Shown here: in pieces, positions 1 to 8,394 of the stretch
Position numbering within the stretch: the first letter of the stretch is position 1
Layout of the letters: every line of letters starts with the position of its first letter
Assembly: GCA_020638995.1 (NCBI GenBank)
Contig: JACKHM010000001.1
Coordinates: 2,728,001 to 2,792,000, forward strand
From: Planctomycetaceae bacterium
GTDB taxonomy: Bacteria > Planctomycetota > Planctomycetia > Pirellulales > Pirellulaceae
Direction of reading: 5' to 3'
Length of the DNA stretch: 64,000 nucleotides
Made by a program: the position numbers and the translations under genes
The notes under the pieces: model-generated
The model's input: only the letters and a program-made list of their open reading frames with translations
Databases searched by the model: none
Told to the model about the DNA's origin: nothing

Positions 1-2938
1 TAATGGCAAGCTCCCTCTCAACACTTTCAGGGCCGTCGAACATCAATGAGTACGTCAGCCCCAAGTCGTAGTTCGCTATTGCCCATTCATCCGGATTCCT
101 TTCTTCCGAATACACGCCGAGGCACAGTGTAAAGTGATCAATCGCCTTTCGACGGTGATCAGGTTTTTCGTCACCCAAAGCAGCGTAGCTCTTAGCGAGA
201 TTTATCTGTGCCATTGCCCATTGCTCTGGTGAATCCTCCTTGGCGAGCTTACGAAGCGAATCACAGAAACAGCTAATCGCAGAATCGAAATGGGCTGCAC
301 ACCTACTGTCGATTCCGAGTTGCAACCATGCCGTCGCAAGCATCGACTTCGTCAACGACCATTCGCGGGGAAGCGACTCTTCGTTGCGAACTCGTAAGGC
401 AGATTCATAGTACTCGATGGACTTATTGAGGTTAAATGTTTTATTGGGTTCTTTGGTCGTTAAAAACGTGTTTCCCAGGTTGTGCTGAATTGCTGCCCAC
501 TCTCTTGGATAGCTATGCTCCTTTCGGACGCGAAGTGCTGCTTCAAATGACGCAATCGCACGCAGGTGATTCTCGTGAACGTCGCCATCTGTTAGTTCCG
601 AGTATGCGACCCCTAAGTTATTCTGCGTCGTTGCCCAAAAATCCGGAAACTCAACTTCTGATCGCACACGAAGGGCATTGTTGTAGCACGAAATCGCTCG
701 TCTGAGGTTCTCGTTTCGGTTGTCCGAGAGTGAGCGATATGCCTTTCCCAAGTTGTTCTGTGTCATTGCCCACTCTTTCGGGAAATCACACTCAGTATGG
801 ACTCTCAACGTAGCCTTGAATGAGTCGATGGCTCGACGTAGGTGTTCCTGTCGCTCAGGAGCTGGGTGATCTTGAAATGCGATGCCAAGATTATTCATGG
901 CCATTGTCCACGCGTTTGGATTCTTAGTTTCGGAGTACAGTGTGAGTACGGACTCATAGCACTGAATCGCCTTATTGAAGTAGCCGCATCGGTCGCCTGA
1001 TTGAACTTTCTGGTAGGCATTCCCTAAGTTCATCTTCGCCATCGTCCATGCCTGCGGGTTTTCTTCTCTAGTACAGGATCTAAGCGAGGATTCAAAGCAT
1101 TGAATCGCTGTGTGCACATTCTGTGCGAAATCCCCAACAGGAAGTTCGAGGAATGCTGTGCCAAGATTATTCTGAGTTATCACCCAGTTGTTCGTGTCCT
1201 TCTCTGCCGAATAGAAACGCAACGCCGCTTGATATAAGACAATCGCCTGCCCGATGTTCGCTGCACGGTCACCAACGGTTGCGTTGCAGTATTCGAGTCC
1301 AAGGTCGTTAAGCACGGCGGCTGTCATCGAATCGATAGACTCAGGTCGTTGGCAAAGTGACTCCAAATCTACCGGTCCCCACCAAGACAAGAGTGAATAG
1401 TGCTTCGTCATCTGCAAGTGCCGTCTTGCTGAAGTGGCGAGTTCAATCCACTCTCGTCTCGCTGCACTAGGGTCGACACACCAGATGTGATACCACCGCA
1501 ACGCTGCGTATTCGTCACAATGATCACTACTTCGTTGAGACCAGAGTTCTATCCATCGGCGATGATCCGTCTCGGCATCGACGTTCAGTTGCTCGACAGC
1601 TCGTCGCATTTGAACATGGATCGTCCACCAACCGCTCTGTTGCCGATGGTTAACAAAACTGAACCTATCAAGCCTGCTAAGTGCTGCGTCGCATGCAATC
1701 GTTCTGCTTTCCGAGAACAAAACACTTGCAACTTCATGATCGAAGCGTGGCGTTAGGCAAAGCCTTTTTATCCACAACTCGATATCGGGATCGCCAAGCG
1801 ATCGCAAGAAACGCAGTGCGAGTTCACGTTTGTCACCGGGCGAAAGATCGAACGTGTCTGGATTAGTTCTGACACCTCGGTAAGAATCCGCGTAAACGGT
1901 ATCTGCACATAGTCCTAAACTGAAGGGATGGAATGCCAGTTTGCCGTTAGTCGCGGAGTTTTCATCCGGGCTAACGCGTAGAATTGCCTTCAGTAACATT
2001 TCATCATCGATTCCACACTTGTTAAGGAACTTCCGACTGTCAACTTCTGAGAGTCCGCCGACAAGTCGCTGCCTCAAGAACTCTGGGTTCGCATAGTCGG
2101 CATCAGCCTCCTCCCACGCCAGTCGATCACGACCGCAAATCACAAGCATGACAGGGGAGTCCGGAGCGAATAACTCTCGCACCCAACGCTGGTGGTGGTG
2201 GCTTTGGGCGAAACCGTCGCCCCAACGCAACAGTGCCTCGTAGCTATCCAGAAATACAACGCCGCGACAAGCTCGCTTGTGGTAGTGCGTCGGAAGCCGT
2301 TCTCGCAAATCCAAGAGGAGGCGACGCGGCAGTAGCGGATAGATTTCGTGCGGCGTCATACGACTAAGTCGTGCAAAGTCATCCTCGCCTGCCTTGCTCA
2401 TCAGCCAGCGGACGGGCTCACTGTCTTTCAGTTTCTCCCAAGCGTCCTTGGCAAGATGTTCTCCAAACCACTTAGTAAGCCGCTTCCCCGGAATTCGTTC
2501 AAGAACGTCATCACCCGCTTCTTGCAATAGCTCCCACAGCTTGCCCATGACATTGTTTGCCCGAACTCTCGGTTCTTCTCGGCACCCTTGTTTGAAGCGA
2601 AGCCAATTGAATGCTAGGTCAAATCGAACACACTCAAGAGGCTGGAACTGTCGCCTCAGCTCCCAGAGAGCAGCAGCACTGTCAGCTTGATATAGAGCAC
2701 CGCCGGTTGCCGGACTAAAGTCGAGCCATGCATTTGGAACTTCAACTCCAAGCTCGCGTCGAAGACGGGCGATCAACCAACTTTTCCCACTGCCGCCGAC
2801 GCCATAATACATCTGCACCGGGAGTGGAAGAGTTGTTTTGTTCAGCGAGCATCGGAACGCGTCCAGCTCTTCATAACGGTTCGTAAAGTTTTGAAGGTCG
2901 TCGCTTGGAGAAGACGGTGAGTCGAGGCGATCAACCAT
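1..2938 (-). CDS. STAND-type P-loop ATPase with C-terminal TPR array (partial, runs off left edge)
   Basis: An open frame of about 979 codons reads leftwards from the ATG at 2938 to the window edge without a stop, so the C-terminus is missing. A Walker A motif (GVGGSGKS) lies near residue 45 and a Walker B-like stretch (RGVVFLDSYEAL) near residue 230. From about residue 540 there are at least eight TPR-like units with the recurring core QNNLGxAY and AIxCYxxALRVR. This P-loop plus TPR layout is that of STAND/NACHT-like signal ATPases, in which the repeats sense a ligand and the ATPase oligomerises; many such proteins act in antiphage immunity or signalling. No effector domain is visible at the N-terminus, so any effector would be beyond the window or absent. 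It lies directly downstream of the helicase remnant and reads in the same direction as the CARF/sigma-54 operon. The family call is good; the role is inferred. Confidence 0.85.
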   Translation of the reverse strand, partial: MVDRLDSPSSPSDDLQNFTNRYEELDAFRCSLNKTTLPLPVQMYYGVGGSGKSWLIARLRRELGVEVPNAWLDFSPATGGALYQADSAAALWELRRQFQPLECVRFDLAFNWLRFKQGCREEPRVRANNVMGKLWELLQEAGDDVLERIPGKRLTKWFGEHLAKDAWEKLKDSEPVRWLMSKAGEDDFARLSRMTPHEIYPLLPRRLLLDLRERLPTHYHKRACRGVVFLDSYEALLRWGDGFAQSHHHQRWVRELFAPDSPVMLVICGRDRLAWEEADADYANPEFLRQRLVGGLSEVDSRKFLNKCGIDDEMLLKAILRVSPDENSATNGKLAFHPFSLGLCADTVYADSYRGVRTNPDTFDLSPGDKRELALRFLRSLGDPDIELWIKRLCLTPRFDHEVASVLFSESRTIACDAALSRLDRFSFVNHRQQSGWWTIHVQMRRAVEQLNVDAETDHRRWIELWSQRSSDHCDEYAALRWYHIWCVDPSAARREWIELATSARRHLQMTKHYSLLSWWGPVDLESLCQRPESIDSMTAAVLNDLGLEYCNATVGDRAANIGQAIVLYQAALRFYSAEKDTNNWVITQNNLGTAFLELPVGDFAQNVHTAIQCFESSLRSCTREENPQAWTMAKMNLGNAYQKVQSGDRCGYFNKAIQCYESVLTLYSETKNPNAWTMAMNNLGIAFQDHPAPERQEHLRRAIDSFKATLRVHTECDFPKEWAMTQNNLGKAYRSLSDNRNENLRRAISCYNNALRVRSEVEFPDFWATTQNNLGVAYSELTDGDVHENHLRAIASFEAALRVRKEHSYPREWAAIQHNLGNTFLTTKEPNKTFNLNKSIEYYESALRVRNEESLPREWSLTKSMLATAWLQLGIDSRCAAHFDSAISCFCDSLRKLAKEDSPEQWAMAQINLAKSYAALGDEKPDHRRKAIDHFTLCLGVYSEERNPDEWAIANYDLGLTYSLMFDGPESVERELAI

Positions 2939-3139
2939 AGCCACATCCTGTACGAGGAAAAGTAAGCAGTGTCATTGCTCGCAGCTACCAAGAGGTATGG
3001 TCGGAGTCGACATCGTTCCTCTCACCATCTTCATGCGATTTGGCGAGCTACATACTCGTTTTCGTAACTTCGCGATCAATCTTGTAAAACGGCATCTCTA
3101 GCGTAGCAAACACCTGACGCCGAGCACACATTCTCGACA

Positions 3140-3441
3140 CTACGCAACGAAGTTAATCCGAGCCGCATTGAGAGAGTACAACGTGGACGTACCGGGGTGA
3201 TTGATGTACCTGGCAGTCAAGAGTGCCCGACATTCATCCGCCGAGAGTCTCTCGGTTGCAACCACAACCTGCTCGTCCGCGACCAACTGCGATGCAAAGA
3301 ACATTCGCTGCTTGCCGTCGAGCAAGACCGCGTATTGACCTTCAGGCCCCGAACTGTTCACAGACAGAACGGCACCACAGCTGTCGGGCTGCGACCTCAG
3401 TCGGACAAGCTGGCGGGTTGAAATGCTGATGAATCAGGCAT
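3140..3441 (-). pseudogene. N-terminal remnant of an SNF2-type DEAD/DEAH helicase
   Basis: The ATG at 3441 lies five bases after the stop of the preceding gene, so this was the next gene of that operon. The first frame (MPDSSAFQP) closes quickly, but from about 3416 the neighbouring frame gives RQLVRLRSQPDSCGAVLSVN, then LLDGKQRMFFASQL, then LYSLNAARINF, and stops at 3140. From memory this order matches the leader of large SNF2-like helicases: an SH3-like segment, the YASQL-type motif and the LYSLNAARIDF segment just before helicase motif I. One missing base near 3416 would restore a single frame. All ATPase motifs are absent, because the homology ends before Walker A. The gene is therefore frameshifted and truncated. 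Without database comparison the family assignment is a recollection, but three separate segments agree. Confidence 0.65.
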
Positions 3442-3446
3442 ATTCG

Positions 3447-4415
3447 CTAAACAGTGACCGGCGTAATTGGTATTGGTGTAGGCTTGCCAGCGGCGTCTTC
3501 CTTGACGTGCTTGCGAAACCAGTAGTCAAGCGGTTCCGTGCGGAGCAATTTCCACTCAGTTGGTGGTGCGGACGGCTCATTGCCGTGGGCAACGTGACTC
3601 ATCGAAACTCCCCAACGCACAGTCTTCTTCTTTGTGCCGTCAGACTCCCTTGAATACGATCCAGCAAGGATGATGCGATCAAGAAGTTTAGGCCAGTGGT
3701 ACATATAGACGGTCTGCCCAACGCTTAGGCGACTCTTGACTTGATTGACGATGTTCATCCACTTTTTGTCGTCCTGGCCGTGCAACTCAAAGTGCGGCCT
3801 GCCAAAGTCGGATGAGCGACCAAACGCTTCACTAATCAAGTGCAACGCAAAATCCTGCTCGTTGCCGCAACTGAACGGATTGATAAGTGCGATCCATTCG
3901 GAGTGCATCCAGAGCTTCTTCAGCAATTCAATCTGATCTTTGATGATCATTTTCGGAGAAGCGTCTGATACGATGCCTCGCCAGAAGCCACCTTCCTCGA
4001 CTTCTTCCAGAGAGCGGATCAGTTTGTATTCTTCCAGCAAAGCGTTTTTGGTGGCGGCGTTGGCGACGATGCGTTCGATTGACTCGGCCTTGTCCGAAGC
4101 AATCGCTTCCCGCCCCCACGCAATATCCTCGTCTGGCCAGTCGCCACACACAGGGCGACTCACCAGCGTCTCTCGCATTTTTTGCAAAATGCCTTCACAG
4201 AGCAGTCGAGCACGCTGGTCCTTGATCCTCTTGACGGTCTGATCAGCAACCTGGTTCCAGCTTCCGGCGTAGAGGTCCGAAACGACGACTGGACACGCCG
4301 AGACACGCGGAAACAAGTTGCGTCCCAACTCCTTGAGCTGTTCCCGCCATGCTTCTTTGTCTTCGTGAGCATCCTCATCGAAGATTGAAGGTGTGAAAGC
4401 AAATTCCGTGAGCAT
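3447..4415 (-). CDS. Uncharacterised 322-residue partner of the DUF3696-type ATPase
   Basis: The ATG at 4415 shares one base with the ATPase stop (TGATG), so the two genes are translationally coupled and probably work together. The protein is soluble, with no signal peptide or membrane segment. The first half is helical and charged (FPRVSACPVVVSDLY, then a segment with RLLCEGILQKM). The second half has alternating hydrophobic strands (WIALINPFSCG, QTVYMYHWPKLLDRIILAG, RWGVSMSHVAHGN). The DRxxLxG and WGVSMSH stretches faintly recall the C-terminal core of phospholipase D-like domains, but the canonical HxK motif is not visible, so this is only a suggestion. I do not recognise the family. From its position it could be the effector or the substrate-recognition subunit of the ATPase. 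Confidence 0.8.
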   Translation of the reverse strand: MLTEFAFTPSIFDEDAHEDKEAWREQLKELGRNLFPRVSACPVVVSDLYAGSWNQVADQTVKRIKDQRARLLCEGILQKMRETLVSRPVCGDWPDEDIAWGREAIASDKAESIERIVANAATKNALLEEYKLIRSLEEVEEGGFWRGIVSDASPKMIIKDQIELLKKLWMHSEWIALINPFSCGNEQDFALHLISEAFGRSSDFGRPHFELHGQDDKKWMNIVNQVKSRLSVGQTVYMYHWPKLLDRIILAGSYSRESDGTKKKTVRWGVSMSHVAHGNEPSAPPTEWKLLRTEPLDYWFRKHVKEDAAGKPTPIPITPVTV

Positions 4416-6121
4416 CAGCCGAACCTCTCGTAGAAATCAATCTCGAAGAAGTCGTCTGGCCACGGTTGAATGAACTCTCCCTTGACATCAACGTCGATTT
4501 GAGTGACTTGGCAGCATCCGTCTTTCTGTCGAACGTAATTCACCGCTAGGTCATCTGTGCGTAGCTGTTGTTCCGCATCTGCCGTACCCTTTTCGGTTTC
4601 ACGAATCCGACGCAACAACCGAAGAATTAGGTGCTCGCTGTGGGTTTCAATTAGAAATTGCCCGCCGCTTGACTTCGCCCCTTCGATGAACAGATCGCCT
4701 AGCTCTGCCTGTATTCGCGGGTGCAGATGCAGTTCTGGTTGCTCGATGGCAGACAATTTGTTGGCTCCGTCCATCGCAGTGACGACAACGGGCACGACTT
4801 GCGATATGCCAATCCCGATGTCGGCTGGCTGAAGTTCGATGTCAGTGGCTGTTGGGATGACGACGAGCCGAGATTTAGTTGCAAGACTCTCCAGGTCAAG
4901 CCTCATATCATCGTTAAGTTTTTGACCGCTAAGAAGTGTGGCGACGGCAGGGTCACTGAGCTCCAATTCCTTAAAATCTTTCCGTCGAATTCTGTATCCC
5001 GAGTCGAGCCGTTCCTTGTCGGCCAGCCAACGATTCACTTGCGGTATCAATGAATTGTGCTGGCGATACAAGGCGTGCCATGCACCAAGCCCCGACGACC
5101 AATGCTCTCGATCAAGCCCTTTCGAGTGGCGGCTTGACTTTTGGGGTACAAAGTTGCGAGGAGGAAGAATTCGGATGGGACCGAGATAGCGGAATGCTCT
5201 GAGCTGCTCGCGTACGAGATCGATGGGGATCGTTAGAACTCTGGATATGAAGTGTGCGAACTCATGGCCCATCTCCCGACGCCGGAATTGACGTCTTTTT
5301 TGATCGTCAGGCTCGCTATCATAACCGAAAAAGTCAAAATCCATGTCCGAGAGAAAACCGAAGCCAGATGGGGCATACCCATGTTTGTAAGCCAACTTGA
5401 ACTGACCGCCGGGTCGAGGCAAGGCGGATGGCTGATCCTGAAGCAACAGACGGAAAGAAACCTGTGTGTCAGACTCCGGGCCAGGCTCCGCGATGGTTTG
5501 AAAGAACTCGATCGTATTCCGGCGGTAGAAAGATAACGCCGATTCGTACACATCCATCCCGCGAGCAACCATTTCTTCACACTCTTCGTCACTCTTAAAC
5601 TCCCCGATCGCCAACAAACACGTGTAGTCTACCCCGACATTGAGCCGCGAGATCCAAGGTTTACTTTCATTTGGATCGAACTTGACCTCAGCAAAAAACA
5701 TCCCATTCAGGTACAGCTCGTAGGTCTCGACATAAGCCAAGGATCGGACGTCGTCCCACCGGACGCCAATTTCAACAGCAAGGTTTTCCGGAAGGCCGAA
5801 ATGTTCCTCAAGAAGCCCTTCACCCCAATCGACTTCAAAGTTCACCTCCGACAGTTCAACTCGCAGCCGGACGGTTTCTTCCAAATTATGAGCGTGTGCC
5901 AAGTTTCTGAAACCACCGAGATTCACGAATTCGCCGCCAGAAACTGTCTGATCGGCGTCGGTGTTTAGGCGGTCAAAGATTTCAGCAGCATAGTGAAGAG
6001 CTTGCAGTACCGTACTCTTGCCCGCACTGTTGGGGCCGAAGAGCAAGGTAATCGGCTTCAATTCGAGTTCGATGCGGTCTCGGATGCCCTTGAAGTTTTC
6101 GATGGCAATGCCGGTGATCAT
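4415..6121 (-). CDS. AAA/SMC-like ATPase with DUF3696-type C-terminus
   Basis: This 568-residue ATPase belongs to the SMC/ABC-like AAA group found in OLD-type and other defence ATPases. Residues 1-40 show the typical opening IENFKGI and a Walker A motif (GPNSAGKST). Near residue 455 come the signature and Walker B region (GIGISQVVP, then SAIEQPELHLHP), followed by the H-loop segment FLIETHSEHL. The C-terminus (GEFIQPWPDDFFEIDFYERF) resembles the DUF3696 tail. There is no TOPRIM domain, so it is not a GajA or OLD nuclease. The ATG at 6121 is preceded by AAGGA at good spacing. About 120 bases upstream lies a sigma-54 promoter candidate, and the next gene upstream encodes a sigma-54 activator, so expression is probably inducible. 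It is coupled to the 322-residue partner by a one-base overlap. Confidence 0.9.
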   Translation of the reverse strand: MITGIAIENFKGIRDRIELELKPITLLFGPNSAGKSTVLQALHYAAEIFDRLNTDADQTVSGGEFVNLGGFRNLAHAHNLEETVRLRVELSEVNFEVDWGEGLLEEHFGLPENLAVEIGVRWDDVRSLAYVETYELYLNGMFFAEVKFDPNESKPWISRLNVGVDYTCLLAIGEFKSDEECEEMVARGMDVYESALSFYRRNTIEFFQTIAEPGPESDTQVSFRLLLQDQPSALPRPGGQFKLAYKHGYAPSGFGFLSDMDFDFFGYDSEPDDQKRRQFRRREMGHEFAHFISRVLTIPIDLVREQLRAFRYLGPIRILPPRNFVPQKSSRHSKGLDREHWSSGLGAWHALYRQHNSLIPQVNRWLADKERLDSGYRIRRKDFKELELSDPAVATLLSGQKLNDDMRLDLESLATKSRLVVIPTATDIELQPADIGIGISQVVPVVVTAMDGANKLSAIEQPELHLHPRIQAELGDLFIEGAKSSGGQFLIETHSEHLILRLLRRIRETEKGTADAEQQLRTDDLAVNYVRQKDGCCQVTQIDVDVKGEFIQPWPDDFFEIDFYERFG

Positions 6122-6242
6122 GTCGTCGTCCTTGTATTACGCCTTAGCCCGCAATCGGCGTTAAGATGGCTTGGCGATATCTATTTGCTGTTGTTGAGTC
6201 GACTAGCGAAAGTGTGGCTTTCACGTACATGCCTGGTATATA

Positions 6243-6259
6243 AGGCACGTGGCGTGCCG
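6243..6259 (-). promoter_or_regulatory. Candidate sigma-54 (-24/-12) promoter of the ATPase operon
   Basis: On the minus strand the sequence is CGGCACGCCACGTGCCT. It has the invariant GG and GC separated by ten bases, matches the GGCACG of the -24 box exactly, and reads GTGC against TTGC in the -12 box. The predicted start is near 6233, leaving a leader of roughly 110 bases before the ATPase ATG. It sits 25 bases after the stop of the sigma-54 activator gene. The same bases form a perfect inverted repeat (GGCACG-CCA-CGTGCC), so an operator role is an alternative; there is no T-tract to make it a terminator. Confidence 0.65.
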
Positions 6260-6283
6260 AACGATGGTGGGGTGATGATCTGG

Positions 6284-7888
6284 TTAGTCACGGGGGCTCC
6301 ATTCTCCATCGACTTCGAGGCGTTTCAGTTGTGCATCGAAGGTCTGATAGTTCTTCATTCCCAACAGACGAGCAGCCTTCACCTTGATTCCCCTTGCCTC
6401 CTCCATCGCACGGCGTAAGTAATTGCGTCGTATGTCGTTGAGGTGCTCCTCTAAGTCGAGTCCGTCGCCCAGCGGTCGATCCATTACACCAGCCAACGAG
6501 CCACTTGATTCGCACAATTCACCGATAGATGCCGCCAGTTCCTGATGTCCAATGTTTTCTCCGTCGGTCAGCACAGCAGCTTGTACCAGTGCGTTATAGA
6601 GTTGCCGCACATTGCCTGGCCAAGTGTGCTTCTTCACAAACTCATTTGCGGAGGCAGAAAGAGATTTGTGTTTGTAGTTGGGCTCCTCGGCGGCGAACTG
6701 TTTGTTTATTTGGGCAAGGAGCTTTCCGGCGATCTTGGGGATGTCACTCTTTCGTTCGCGGAGTGGCGGCAACGTTATTGCGAGTGAAGCAAGACGGTAG
6801 TACAGATCCTCGCGAAAGCTGCCGTCTCTGATCGACTTGTGCAGGTCGTTGTTCGTGGCGGCGATGACCCTGACGTCAACCTTTCTGTCCTTATCGTCGC
6901 CAAGACGACGAATCATCCGAATACTCGCCCCTTCGTCAGTGACTGGCTGCAGCACACGGAGTAGTTTTGCCTGCGTCTCGAAATCGCACTCACCCACCTC
7001 GTCCAGAAACAATGTGCCACCGTGAGCTTCCTCGAACGCCCCGACTCTCGGATGGTCGGCACCGGTGAAGGCTCCCTTTACATGACCGAATAACTCGGAT
7101 TCGAGAAGTGACTTTGACAGGGCGGCACAGTTGATGGCTCGAAATGGCCTCTCCCGGCGAGGACTGGCGAGATGGATGGCTTTCGCGAACATGTCCTTAC
7201 GAGTCCCGGTTTCTCCCAGCAGCAGGATCGAGACACCTCGCATTGCAGCTCTTTTCGCTCGGCCCACAGCGTCACGGATCGCTCGGCTATCACCTGCGAT
7301 CTCGGTAAATCCTTCGACCTGTGCAGGGCTCTCGGACGCAAGATGTTGTAGATACACGTCTGGATCGCGGAAAATCTCGGGGATCACATCGACGGTCAGG
7401 TCGAAGCGTACGTCGGTGATCCACGACTCTCCGCCGTATGTCTCGTAGAACGTGGCCGGGTATCTTGTCTTTCCGAGTAGAAGCCAAACAGCAGCCATCG
7501 CAGGCGTGCCTGGACTTAGATGGAGACATAGCTCGCTGTTCGGCCCATCTTTGCGTTTGCGAATCGCAGCCAACTCGTCGTCGGCGATCTTGAAGATTGC
7601 AGCATAGTCAGTGGGCTTCTTGAGTGTGACCTTGACTAGGTGTGCCTTGCCGCCGAGCCAGGAGAGGAATTGCTTGTTCCAGTCTGCGGCATAGTTACTT
7701 AAGAGCCGGACCTCGTCGAAATCCTGAGTCTCCAGGAGCGTCTTGGTTGGACCTCGGTCGCCTTCCTGCGGTTGCGGTCCCTTGAGCTTGTTGAGGATCT
7801 CAGTGCGTTTGGCCGCAGGCAGCGTCGCCGCCATCGCTCGCAGATCGCTATGACCTATCCACTGAACCAGAATCCTTCGCTTCCCCAT
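6284..7888 (-). CDS. RtcR-like CARF-domain sigma-54-dependent activator
   Basis: Three domains are visible in this 534-residue protein. Residues 1 to about 170 look like a CARF sensor domain, opening with RILVQWIGHSDL and carrying the hallmark segment LHLSPGTPAMAAVW, as in RtcR. Next comes a sigma-54 AAA+ domain with Walker A near residue 223, the sigma-54 contact motif GAFTGA near residue 270, Walker B (GGTLFLDEVG) and an R-finger region (FREDLYYRL). A Fis-type helix-turn-helix closes the protein (KAARLLGMKNYQTF). CARF domains bind cyclic or linear oligonucleotides; RtcR is reported to respond to RNA ends during RNA repair. Here no rtcA or rtcB is nearby, and the obvious target is the ATPase operon just downstream. 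Walker A reads GETGTRKD, with Arg replacing the usual Gly before the Lys. I chose the ATG at 7888 because RILVQW should begin the CARF fold; a start 48 bases upstream is possible. Confidence 0.88.
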   Translation of the reverse strand: MGKRRILVQWIGHSDLRAMAATLPAAKRTEILNKLKGPQPQEGDRGPTKTLLETQDFDEVRLLSNYAADWNKQFLSWLGGKAHLVKVTLKKPTDYAAIFKIADDELAAIRKRKDGPNSELCLHLSPGTPAMAAVWLLLGKTRYPATFYETYGGESWITDVRFDLTVDVIPEIFRDPDVYLQHLASESPAQVEGFTEIAGDSRAIRDAVGRAKRAAMRGVSILLLGETGTRKDMFAKAIHLASPRRERPFRAINCAALSKSLLESELFGHVKGAFTGADHPRVGAFEEAHGGTLFLDEVGECDFETQAKLLRVLQPVTDEGASIRMIRRLGDDKDRKVDVRVIAATNNDLHKSIRDGSFREDLYYRLASLAITLPPLRERKSDIPKIAGKLLAQINKQFAAEEPNYKHKSLSASANEFVKKHTWPGNVRQLYNALVQAAVLTDGENIGHQELAASIGELCESSGSLAGVMDRPLGDGLDLEEHLNDIRRNYLRRAMEEARGIKVKAARLLGMKNYQTFDAQLKRLEVDGEWSPRD

Positions 7889-7939
7889 GGCACCATTCCG
7901 CTTGTGATTGTGCAGATGCGATGGTAACGGTTCCAAGAT

Positions 7940-8356
7940 TCAAGTGAAACTACCCGGAGACCCGATGGATGACGGTGAAATCTGACGTGGCTGGCCCCTA
8001 TCCATCCACTCCACCACCGCTTCCGCCGTCGCCGGATTCGTCGCCAGCGGCACGGAATGCACATCGCAGACTCGCATCAACGCCGACACATCTGGCTCGT
8101 GCGGTTGGGCGGTCAGCGGATCGCGGAAGAATAACACGGCCTCGACCTTTCCTTCGGCCACGCGGCCACCGATGATTAAGTCACCGCCATCGGGACCGTG
8201 AGCAACGCGTTCAACTTCAAGGCCGATTTCATCGTGGAGTAACTTACCGGTGTGGCCGGTGGCAACCAGTTTGTGGGTGCAGAAGAACTCGACGTGTCCG
8301 CGAGCGAATTCGAGCAATTCGCTTTTCTTCTTGTCGTGGGCAATGAGGGCGATCAT
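7940..8356 (-). CDS. mgsA: Methylglyoxal synthase
   Basis: MgsA converts dihydroxyacetone phosphate to methylglyoxal and phosphate, a glycolytic bypass that relieves sugar-phosphate build-up. The 138-residue protein has the family order: IALIAHDKKK at the start, ATGHTGKLL, the catalytic-site segment GPDGGD, FFRDPLTAQPHEPD, and LATNPATAE near the end. The catalytic aspartates and the histidine of the PHEPD segment are retained. Length is slightly below the E. coli enzyme because the N-terminal extension is missing. It ends about 50 bases before the CARF/sigma-54 regulator on the same strand, but a functional link is not evident. A VOC/glyoxalase-like gene lies 2 kb away, which may be coincidental. 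Confidence 0.92.
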   Translation of the reverse strand: MIALIAHDKKKSELLEFARGHVEFFCTHKLVATGHTGKLLHDEIGLEVERVAHGPDGGDLIIGGRVAEGKVEAVLFFRDPLTAQPHEPDVSALMRVCDVHSVPLATNPATAEAVVEWMDRGQPRQISPSSIGSPGSFT

Positions 8357-8394
8357 GTGCGGGGCACTCCTGCGACAGAATAAAGATCAGCGGT

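Noticed and set aside
4415..6121. Gabija, OLD or PARIS ATPase
   Set aside because: There is no TOPRIM domain in the ATPase or the partner; the tail matches a DUF3696-type end.
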